Shown here in pieces: positions 21,138 through 35,824 of a stretch of DNA of 64,000 bases. Origin of the DNA: Cryptomeria japonica (lineage: Eukaryota; Streptophyta; Pinopsida; Cupressales; Cupressaceae). The stretch is from NCBI RefSeq assembly GCF_030272615.1, contig NC_081409.1, forward strand, positions 878,697,220 to 878,761,219. The letters run 5' to 3'. The notes under the pieces were generated by a model. That model was not told the DNA's origin. It made no database searches and saw only the letters and a program-made list of their open reading frames with translations. Numbering within the stretch: position 1 is the stretch's first letter; each line of letters opens with the position of its first letter. The position numbers and the translations under genes are program-made.

Positions 21138-22711
21138 CATTAATGGCTATTATGTTGCTCATCATTATGTGACATTGGTAGCTCATTTACTGGGGGCTCA
21201 TTGTCATTCATGATGGTACAATTTCAAGTGCAATCATATTTTTTTTTGAAGCAACATAATAGCCTAATTTTCTTGTTCTTATGGGGACAAGAGTGATTTC
21301 ATACATCTCTTCTTTTGCTTATGTCCAAATCTCTCCCTAGAAGATTGTGTAAGTCCTTCTCATTGAAGCAATGATCTTTCCTTATTTTTATCTAAGGATC
21401 CACTTTTTCCTATTTTGGTGGATGGTGTGGACTTTATTACTTGATGTTATTCCTTGTATGCATTTGTTGTTTTTTGTTCAAGGATTCTCTCTTACAAGAG
21501 GTGTAAGTCCTTGACTACAACCTCTTTTGCACTTGGTAAAATACATCCATAATGAATTCACTCTCCCAATTGGGTTAAAAAGAGCATCATCCTTCATTAA
21601 GAATCACTTTCACCTCGCAAAAGAAGGAAGTATTGCATTCTTATTCTCTTCTTTGTCTTATTCTAGAAGATGTTATATTTGTCTAAGACAATTCCTCTCG
21701 GGGATAGGTGTCTTTTGTACAAAGATCTCTTCTCCTCTAAGGATCTCCTTTAAACATACTACAAGATATCCCTTTTCAACTATGCAAAACTCTCTTGCTT
21801 GAATGTATGACATTGTTGCATTTTTTGGGTATCTTCTTTTGTAATAAAGGTAGGTATCCTTGTTCTACTTTGCTTATGACATAAACATTACACTTTTTGA
21901 GCAATAGGTCATTCTCGGAACCAGAGCACAGACTCTTAGAGCGAGATGTCACGCTTTTGTACTATACATATATAGGTTGTAGCATACTCGGGCATAGACT
22001 CCTATGAGGTGCTTCCAACCTCACTTACACACACATGCACGAGGTTGAGTGGAACTAGCGGCATAAGGCTAGATTTTCTCACTCTCCTCCCTTACATGGA
22101 TCACCTAGACAGACTCTAGGGGCTAGTTTTCCATGTCCTTTTCCCATGGATCACCTAGACAAGATCTAGGGGCGAGAAGTCCGTGTTTTTCTCTCTCACT
22201 ATTCTTCTCATGGATCACCAATGTGTGTATTCATGCTTTTTTCCTTTCTTTTCTTCTCTTTGCATTTTGTTTCCATTTACATCCTTCATCTTGTGTTAGA
22301 GAACTCTCAAATCCTCACACTCTTTGTTATGTTGGAATTGAGATTTAGTCCTCTTTCTTACCAAATGATTCTCCATTAGTTTTTGATCTCATATCAAATC
22401 TTCTTGTGAGCATTTGTCATCAATATTTCTTTAACAATTCGAAGTGGTAAACATGATACCCTGTTTCAACTCACTAAAATTAGCAAGCTGAAATAGGGGG
22501 GGCATATAGCTACCCTCGAATTTTCATCACCTTCCTTAGTAAGCATTAGGTGATTTTGTGATCTAACGTGTGTTTTGTAGGGTGTGGTTCCTAACTGTGT
22601 ACTGCAGATACCGCTGGGGCCTTCGTTCGACAGACTTATGGATATATCCTTTTTCAAATAATGTTTACTTTTCTGTACTTTAGCTTGCATATGCACGTAG
22701 TGTTCATATGA
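21138..22711 (+). other. Non-coding 3' internal region of the 8.4 kb element
   Basis: No open frame of note. A phrase of about 50 bp starting CATGGATCACCTAGAC is repeated at 22095 and 22145, with a partial third at about 22209. Where pol would sit in an autonomous relative there is only this DNA. Confidence 0.7.
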
Positions 22712-22731
22712 CCGCTAAAGTGGGGGCTAAA
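22712..22731 (+). promoter_or_regulatory. Polypurine tract before the 3' LTR
   Basis: A purine-rich GCTAAAGTGGGGGCTAAA directly precedes the TGTAGC start of the 3' LTR, the expected place for plus-strand priming. Confidence 0.75.
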
Positions 22732-24391
22732 TGTAGCATCGTAAATTGTATGCACTTGCTAGGGTGGTACAATTTCACACCTAGTTCAGCACCCGCCTTG
22801 GCGCATTTTGTATTTTGCATTACATTTCCCCTTTAGCACTTAATTAATTAAATTAATTAGGTCTAAGGTTCTATTTTATCATCTTCCACATCATAAAGTT
22901 GGGCCCTTTCATTAAAGTGTGCCCTTTTCATTTTATTCCTCCTATACATCATTTAATCAAAAACCCTAATTAGGTCCTATTTTGAACTTGGGGGCTTGAT
23001 TTCGGGGGTCAAAACATCTCGAAATCACCTGTAACTTCGGGATTCTCTCTAAAATCATCATATCCGACGGCCCTGAAAATTTGGTGAAAAGTTGTCGGGA
23101 CCGTGGCGCCCGGTGCACATGGTCCCGGACATTTTTCCTGAAATTTTGGGAGCACGATCCAATCATAAAATAAAGCTTAACCCCAAGAAATTGGCGGGAG
23201 ATTCAATCTCTAAGTCGGCCTAAAGTTGAAATTAAGACCTAGGGTTTCATACATAAGAGCTCTCTTTCTTCATTTGAAAGGATCCGATTTTTGTTTGGAA
23301 GGACCTCATATGCAGCGAAAGAGCAGATCTTTGAAGACTTCAACAACATTCAATATCCTTCTATCAAGAATTTATCAATTTCATTCATCCATTTAGGGCT
23401 TGGAAGACATTGAAGAGCAATAGGAGATTACCGACTGAAGATTGGCTTGTACTCCTCCCTTGAGGGTTGGGTATGATTTCATGTTGTTTTCATGTCTTTG
23501 CATAAGCTTCAATATATCCTTTATTCATTCTTTCGATCACTTTGCATCTTGATTTAGAGCATTTACATTATCATTTACAAGCAATTAGGGTTTACTTTCT
23601 AGGTTGCTCTAGTTTGCTTTCTTGCATTTAAGGACCTTGCACACACACTAGGTCTGCACACACAATACATTTTACAGTACAACTTGGCTATTCATGGAGG
23701 TGGAAACCACCAAAGTGGGGGTTTGACTAAGGCAAAACCCTATATAGCCGCCCAAAACACCTTTTCAGATATAAGTGCAGGTTTCGGGACTCGGACGACG
23801 CCGCAGGGTACAGATCCGGGAAGAGCAGACTGAGATAGAACAACACACCAAATTCCAGCCTAGAAAGCTAGGACAGGGGCGTGGAGTGCCCTGGTCCTGC
23901 CAGGACAGGGGCGTTGAGCCCCCTGGTCCCTAGGACAGTGGCGCTGGGCGCCCTGGTCCTCCTGACAGACAGCATTTTCAGCATTTTTGACAGCTTTTCC
24001 AGAGTGCAAAACAACAGTTTCCGGAGCAGTTTTAGGGGCAGAATCAGGACAGTGGCGCCCGCGCCCCCGTCCCGAACATTTTCAGTCAGATTTTAACTCC
24101 GGGTACGCATTTGTATTCTTGTCTTGTCCTTGTGTTTACAGCTTTCCATCATTTAAGTTCAATTCTGTAATCTTGTTATTAGTTCTTTTGGGTTAGGGAT
24201 TGAACTTGCATCATTTTATCTTCCAATTACAACAAAGGAATAGAAATCCTAATAGGTAGCCCGTGGCTCTCTCTTCCACAAGAAGAAGTAGCCAATTGTG
24301 TGATACCTCTAGGCTCTTTCGTATTCCACAAGTGTGTGGTTGAAAGTGAGATTAGGGCATGTTTGCTTAGTGTCACTTTTTCTCCCACACA
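22732..24391 (+). repeat. 3' LTR of the 8.4 kb element (1660 bp)
   Basis: Matches 15993-17622 almost throughout. It is 30 bp longer because the GC-rich hairpin module at about 23875-23965 has one more copy (GGACAGGGGCG...CCCTGGTCC). It ends CACACA and is followed by the target duplication GGAAC. Confidence 0.95.
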
Positions 24392-24498
24392 GGAACTAAA
24401 AAGTTTAAACATAATTAAACAAGATAACAGTCCTCTAGAGCCAATAGATTTTTAGCATCCCAATAGGGAGAAATAAATAAAAGCAAGAAAACTAGACT

Positions 24499-25180
24499 TA
24501 AGAAATGACAATAGCCCCTCCAACTTCAGTTTCTCCATGTGGTGCTTCCTCTTCAACACTATTCATAGACCCTTCTTGTGTCGCCTTGCCTTGCACCTTT
24601 TCTCTATATGTCCAGTATCTAGAAATGATTGAAGTAATTGTTTTGATGTTTGGGTTGGCTGTGATATTCACCCTTAACTTATATTTGTTTAAATTTTGAT
24701 CTACCTCTACAACTTTGGGATGTACATCATCAATCTAATTCTTAAACCCAGGGAGGTAGGTTACTAGGTTCTTCAGGGTCTCCATTGTCTTCTCACTCAT
24801 TCTCTCAACAACCAACTCTTCATTTATTCTTGTTCTAAAGCCTTGAATCATGTCTTCATTCCTTCTCAACTTATCTCCATCTTCCTCAAATATGTTAATC
24901 TCGAGATATGACAAATGACTCTTTATTTCACTGACCTCCAGTCAAAGTTGTGCTATGGTTGACCTTATCTAGGTATCCGATTCATCAATTAAGGAAATTT
25001 TCTACTCTAACATATTCACCCATGAGTTTTAATCATTTTCATTTTGACTGTTGATTATCCCTTTGTTGATCAAAAGGGCCAAGGGCAACTTCGAAACTTC
25101 TTACAACTCATGAAGCATAAGCCCTTATAGACTCTTCTATGCACACCATCCATCCAACATGATTTTACTAGCCCAATTGT
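24499..25180 (-). pseudogene. Decayed helical, charged protein frame, probably retroelement-derived
   Basis: A single minus-strand frame can be read for about 220 codons to TAA at 24501-24499, with several stops inside (TAA, TAG, TGA, mostly where Trp or Gln would fit). Readable parts include EVSEIKSHLSYLEINIFEED, ERMSEKTMETLKNLVTYLPG and KYKLRVNITANPNIKTITSI, ending EEEAPHGETEVGGAIVIS. It looks like a coiled-coil or Gag-like domain with an acidic tail. I do not recognise the family. The 8.4 kb element sits immediately to its left, so the insertion separated it from older DNA at 14.9-15.98 kb. Confidence 0.5.
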
Positions 25181-25689
25181 CTATGATTAAAGTAAAAAAC
25201 TAGTTCCTTATAATTTACTTTAACTTACTAGGGTACAACCCTTCAATAGGAATGTTTTCAATCTGACCCGTAGATTGATCATTTGTTTGAAAAATGGATT
25301 GGATGAAGGAAGTTAAAGTATTTACTTGTATTGGGTAAGTACACAAAGATGGGGGACCAAAAAGATGCCAATTTTTTTTTTGGCCTCCATCAAGCCCTTT
25401 GGCGCATGCCAAATAGGTTTGGTCATGGCAAATCCATTTGGCATGCACCGAATGACATTGCATTTTTGAGAAGTGCATCTTCATTTTGTAAAGTACAAGT
25501 TGGCTTTCATTTTGACTCTATCTCTTCATAAATATACATAAAATATAACATTTAAGTATAAGGTACTTTAAGTTATATTTTATGTATATATTGGTAGGAT
25601 GTTTGAGACTGCTTTCAGATCACTAGGAGTTATAATGCAAATTCTTGTTTTTAGAGCATTCATATAAATTTCAGTAATCAACATGCTTG

Positions 25690-30320
<4,631 letters not shown>

Positions 30321-31274
30321 AGATAATGTTGATATGAGCATGCTGATTACTGAAATTTGACTGTCTGAAATTTATTTGAATACTCTAAAAGCTAGAATCC
30401 GCATTATAACTCCTAGAGATTTGGAACCACTCTCAAACATCATGACAATATATATATAAAATATAACTTAAAGTATAAGAAAGGAAAAAGAGAAATAGAA
30501 ATGTCATTTATACTTAAATGCTATATTTTATGTATATATTTAGAGAGAGGGAACACTTTGTTATTTCTATGATGAAAAAATGCTATGAAATACATTTCAT
30601 CTGCGCCTTATTTGGCGCACGCCAAATGGTTTTTTGAATTTTTTTTCCATTTGGCGTGTGCCAAACTTATTGCATTGGAAAACACCAAGCCAAAGGCTTA
30701 GATTTTCTTTGGGCACCCAACCCAAAGGCTTGGATGCCCTTCTCAGGCCTGAGACGTGTTTTCTAGCAAATATTGAAATTTTTTAAATTTTTTTGTTCGT
30801 GCTCTCCATCAGGTTTGCACGAGTTTCAATGCAATAAAAAAACACCATACAATTGTCAAGCTCTCTCTTAGCTATCCAACCATATAATTCTTTTCAAATT
30901 TTTATAATGTTAATTAAGGTCTTGATCCATAATTTCTTTTGTTAGTGTGTTCGATTTTTTTCAAAAACCGACATGTTGTATTTTGGCCATATATTTTTAC
31001 TCATTTATCGAATTTTGAAACAAATTACATTTTTAGAAACTAGACTCCATTCTACCCAATTTTAAAAAAAATTATGATTTTTGATTAGTTTTAACAAATT
31101 TTTGGGGGGAGCACGCTCAATTTTCTGCTTTTTAGGATGTGTCCACTTCGGAAATTCGTAAAAAAATCAAATATTCATAAAAAGATTAGACAAAAAATTT
31201 GGCATAAACTTCAATGTGTTAGCTACTTTTTAACTAGAGCGATATGTAAAATTCTAAAAAAAAGTTGATGTTTT

Positions 31275-31342
31275 AGGGGCACCACATTTCGTGCTATGTT
31301 ATTTTTTTCTGAAAAAACAAGACCAATAAATGTGGTGCCCCT
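31275..31342. repeat. Perfect 15-bp hairpin in the right arm of the inverted-repeat element
   Basis: AGGGGCACCACATTT (31275-31289) is exactly complementary to AAATGTGGTGCCCCT (31328-31342), with a 38-base loop. Confidence 0.85.
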
Positions 31343-31548
31343 TTTTGAAACCCTTAATCTCCTCCAAAAAAAAAAAAAGGTAGTTTAGAAAGTAGATTAA
31401 GAGCACTTCAACTTTTGTTCTTGTTGCATCTTCAAATTTTGAGTGTACCTATCTTCAATTTCTCGTCGAAGTTTAGACTTTGCTGATTTCAGAAAAAAAG
31501 TGGCATCTTAAGACCCCTTTTTGGTCCCCCATCTTTGTGCACTTACCC

Positions 31549-33882
31549 TATTTGCAACATCATATTCTTTTTTACTTTGATTTCGACCCTTTTATATAAG
31601 ACACCTACAAATAATTTTGCATGGTAACTGTCTTCTTCAACTGTAGTTGGACTCATATCTACTCTACTCAAGTTGAAGTCCTATTCTATGATTTCATGTT
31701 TATTTTTTATCACAGATGGGGTTTGTAATTTCCAAGAGTCTATGACCTGAAACATGATCAACTATCATTCTAGATACTCTTCTAACCTTCTTGGGAGTGG
31801 GATTTAGATACTAAACATTAAATTTACACATGTCAACTCAAACTAATCACTAAATTTAAATTTAAATACTAGGTTACATTAAATTTAAATACTAAACATT
31901 AAATTGCTAAACATTAAATACTAGATATTAAATTTACACATGCAAAAACTTAAACTAGATAAAATAAAAAATGTTCAAATTTGTTCGTACATAATCAATT
32001 ATTTAACCTTGTGCACGTATACAAAATTTAAATGTGTCAATAAATTTAAATGAAATAAAATTGTGGTGTAACTTATGACAAATTCAAACCCATGTACATA
32101 TATACATAAAAGTAATCATAATTTAGTGAGAGAAAATTAGAGAGAGAGAGATCTACTAAAAAGACTTGAAAGGGGAGAGAGGAAGAGAGAAAGGCTTTAA
32201 TGAAAATATTTTAAGGTTTTTTTAATGGTTTTTTAATGTAATGAAAGAATTTTTCTAAGGTTTTCTTAAAAAATTCCAATTTTTGTAAGAGTTTTCTAAT
32301 TTTTTTAAAGGTAATCTAAGTTTTTCTTACTTTTTTTAGGGTTTTCAAATATTTTTCTAAAAATTTTCTAAGGTTTTTAAAGCTTTCTATGTGATTTAAA
32401 TATTTAATTGTTTATCTAAAAATACAAGAATACGAAAATAAACATTTGTATTTGCTAGGAAAAAACTAAAAAATCTAACAATAACAAAAAAAACAACATA
32501 CAAGCAATTTTAAACAAGAAAAAAAATAAATTTGGTGCACTTAGTATAATAAAGTTGAAGTAGCATGTGTTGTCGGGTGCTAAGGAGTTTTGCTAGCCAA
32601 AAATTGCCAAAGAGGTTTGATCTAACACCTAGTGGAGCCCAGAAAGACAATTGAAAATGACAAAATAATTGTCACCTCAGATTAATAAATGTTCATTAAA
32701 AAATTTGGTTAAAAGATGGTTCGACCAAAGGGGGTGTTTGATCAAACCCTATAAAATATTAATAAAAAACCCCCTTTGATCAAACCCCCCAAGGTTATCT
32801 ATATGATTGAACAAGGGTGTTTGATCGAACGCCCCTTGTTCAATTGTACACCCTTGTCAAACATTTTTCTCATCCATGTTTTTTCTTTGTGTGTGAAATT
32901 GTAACTCACTATTGTGGGATCTCCCTAGACCATTTTTATTATCTAAAGGGAAAGGTAAAAAAATGCATGTTGTCAATAGAATTAGTGTTGTCTTTCTACG
33001 ACAATGGGAGGTTGGGTTTGAAATATCTCAAAGTACAAGACATTGATTTAGCAATGATGTGGATTAAATATTGGCCTTAGAAGGTCCCAAACCATGGAAG
33101 ATCATTAGATCTCATATCTAAGATCTCGTGGATATTTACTAGCATGTTGTTAATGACTTTTAATGTTGACCAAAACTATTGTCATTTATAACATATTGGT
33201 AAATACCTATGAGATCTTAGATATGCTTAATCACTTGTGAAAACTCTTATTTTCTATCAAAGATTGGAAATCCATTATTGATCACTTATAATCCAAGTCT
33301 CTTGAATCAAATAAAGCTTATTTTAGTTGGTTTTAAATTTCAAAGAAGATTATTGTTGATATTTTCCTTGAGGTGTTGCTACCAACTCTTTTGTTTCTCT
33401 TACATGTAATGTTGTTGAAACTATTGAAATTTACTCTTTATTACAAATTTGTTAAAAGATGACCTACTTCTTTGGTGAATGGGCAAGGCTGGGATATTAG
33501 GAGTAATATTTCTTGCTGGAAGAGTCATTTTGGTTTTGTGATGTATTTAGATGATGATCTTAACCAAGTGTGGCTTAATTTGTCTATTGATATCTTATGA
33601 CTTTTGTGGAAGACTAGGAATCATGAGGTGTTCTAGGACAAAAGAACAATCCATATCGACTCTTGTTATGCGATCACCTTCTCTTCTATTGTTTTACTAC
33701 TTACCATGACCTTGAAGATTTGTAAGAGTAAATTTTGTAAAGTGGTGTGTCATGGTAAAATGTTGGTACATAAAGTTAATTTAATCCAATTTGAATAATG
33801 TCCAAAAATTGACCAAAATGGTGGATGGCTTGAAGAAAATGAAAATGAAGAATAACCTATAGATAACACTTCCTTTATTGTT
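31549..33882. other. AT-rich spacer with short inverted repeats; possible old LINE tail
   Basis: No gene is supported. Three related phrases around TTTGATCRAAC lie at 32735-32835. The last is in a 12-bp perfect hairpin (ATTGAACAAGGG 32806-32817 with CCCTTGTTCAAT 33-44 of the next line, 32833-32844). Plus-strand scraps at 33510-33700 (LWKTRNHEVF, DKRTIHIDSC) resemble the C-terminal part of plant LINE ORF2, too decayed to define. Confidence 0.4.
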
Positions 33883-34228
33883 GGGAAATATGGGCGAAAA
33901 TTCACAATTTTCACATTTTAGGGTTTTTGAGGGTAAGTGGCGCTGGGGTGAGGAGGCTCTCTACGACCCATTGCCACCATGTTATCCTTTCGGGAATCAT
34001 TCTGGCCATATCCCGTAGTGGGTATTTCGAAATGGTGTTTGGGTGGATGTGTTATCAAAACCCCACTTGGAGTGGCGTCGGGGGCATTCGGCCAAGCTGC
34101 GATCTTCTTTTTTCAAGGGCTTCTTTAGGCCATGACAGAATTTTCCGAGGTGTGCTCAGTCTCGTGGGATAGGAGGGTCTGGGAAAAATCCTTGACTAAA
34201 TCATAGCCCTCGGCAAAACACTGCTCGC

Positions 34229-35824
34229 ATGGCTTGGGAAGACTTTATTGCCCCTGTTATGGAACCTAAAATAGTAGATAGAAGTCCCTCACCAAAGAAG
34301 GTTTGGTCTCCTATGCCGTATATTTCTGCGACCGATGCTCCTTTGGATAAGAAAGTGAGGGATTTGCATTCCTTGGCGGTTATTCTTCAGGTTTGGGGGG
34401 ATAATGTTTTGCTTTCTAAACTCCACCATAAAATTCATTCTTTCGGGTTCGGCACGTTATTCTTTCAGGTTCTCTCTGCAAACACTTTCCTTGTCATTTT
34501 TTATTCTGTTGAAGCTAAACAGAAGGCATTGGAAATTTCATATTTATGGGTAGGGCATAATCTAATTTTTGTAGAAGATTGAAAACCATTTTTTTCTGTT
34601 TCACAAGATCTTGTTAAAAATAAACCCACTTGGTTTTCGCTCCCTAGCCTCCCCTTTGAATTTTTAGATTTAGATATTTTGCAAAAAATTGGGGATTCTT
34701 TTGGGAAATTCTTATATTCACATTCAGTGTTTGAGGATGGGGTTTTTTTGGTGAAAATCTGTGTCTTGCTTGCTTCATCTGCTATGATTCCTTCTAATTG
34801 TAATTTGAAGTCTATTGATGGTATTTGGCGTCAGCGTATTATCCATGATTCTGAATGGTTTTCTAAGGCTTCAGTAACTATGGATGTTGGTCTTTTTGTT
34901 TCTCTTCGGGGTATATCTTTTGCAGATAAGGTCTCGCAGTCTAATCTTTCAAAACCTAAACCTGTTCCTTTCACTTCTAAAGTGGACAAGGTTTGTCAAC
35001 CTACTCCTCCTCCTCCACTACATGACGACTTTGAGAATCCTTCAGTTTTACAGAAGGATGGGGAAGGTGAGATAATGCTTGGTTTCCCTTCGCCTGTGAA
35101 GGATGGCCTGCCCACCACTTCTCTGATAGATGTTGGTCCGATGGCTAATTGTTTGGAATCTTTCCTTCCTGATGATGATTTAATTTCTAAAGTTCAAAAA
35201 GTGGTTTTTGATCACAACATTACATTAAATTTAGAGGTTACCGACAAAATTGTGGATGCAATTGACCAAGATTTGGTTAAATTAAACTCCTCTCTGGTTA
35301 TCCCCCTAACTGCCAATTCTTTTGAGATTTTGTGTGATAAATCTCAGGATGTTGAAGTGACTTTGGGTTTATCTGGGGAGGGTGTTGGGATTGTAGGTAT
35401 GGATCCTATGATTAACAAATCCCTACTCCATATCCCCCCAACTGGCAATTCTTCTGAGATCTTATCTGATAAATTTTGGGATGTTGAAGTGACTTTGGGT
35501 TTATCTGGGGAGGGAGTTGGAATTGTAGGTTTGGATCCTATGATTAATAAACCCCTACTCCAGTTTCCATTATCCCCTGCTTTACCTTCTCCTTCTCCCG
35601 CGAAGAGGGGTAGGAAACCAAAGACTTTCTACACACAATTAGAAATTGATGTTGGTATTCAATCTACTCTCTTGAGTCCAAAATCAAGGTCTAGTAAAAA
35701 GAAAAAATTTAGTCCACCCTTTACTCGGTCGGTGGCTTCCAAGCATTGCCTAAAGTTTGAGCTGGAGAAGGTTGATCTAGCAATTGAGAAGAGGGGAGAG
35801 GTTGCCTCCCCTCAAGGCCAATGA
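34229..35824 (+). pseudogene. LINE ORF1 (DUF4283-like RNA-binding protein), one internal stop
   Basis: Starts at ATG 34229. One frame covers 532 codons, broken only by TGA at 34580-34582 where Trp is likely. The first 200 residues resemble the DUF4283 domain of plant LINE ORF1 (VILQVWGDN, FGFGTLFFQVLS, TWFSLPSLPFEF). The rest is a linker with two near-identical 60-residue repeats (DVEVTLGLSGEGVGIVG, at about 35350 and 35480) and a basic C-terminus with KRGRKPKTF and SSKKKKFSPP. ORF1 proteins coat the LINE RNA. It overlaps ORF2 by four bases (ATGA), suggesting coupled translation. There is no CCHC knuckle that I can see. Confidence 0.75.

Larger units (their letters stand above)
15988..24396 (+). 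mobile_element. Complete non-autonomous LTR retrotransposon (8.4 kb) with 5-bp target duplication GGAAC
   Basis: Two long direct repeats (15993-17622 and 22732-24391) are flanked by GGAAC at 15988-15992 and 24392-24396. TG...CA ends, a primer site and a purine-rich tract are all in place. Between them lie one long frame ending in a retropepsin, an amber codon and a G-patch frame, then about 1.6 kb of non-coding DNA. Reverse transcriptase, RNase H and integrase are absent, so it must borrow them. By eye the LTRs differ at about 25 positions plus one 30-bp length change (near 1.5 percent), which marks it as one of the youngest insertions here. The protease end and the G-patch place it near Ty3-type (Tat/Athila/Ogre-like) elements. 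It has inserted beside the copia remnant. Confidence 0.93.

Noticed and set aside
25331-25352. A CACTA-type or Stowaway-type end at the inverted-repeat element
   Set aside because: The terminus is GGGTAAGT, and the flank is TATT rather than a 3-bp or TA duplication.
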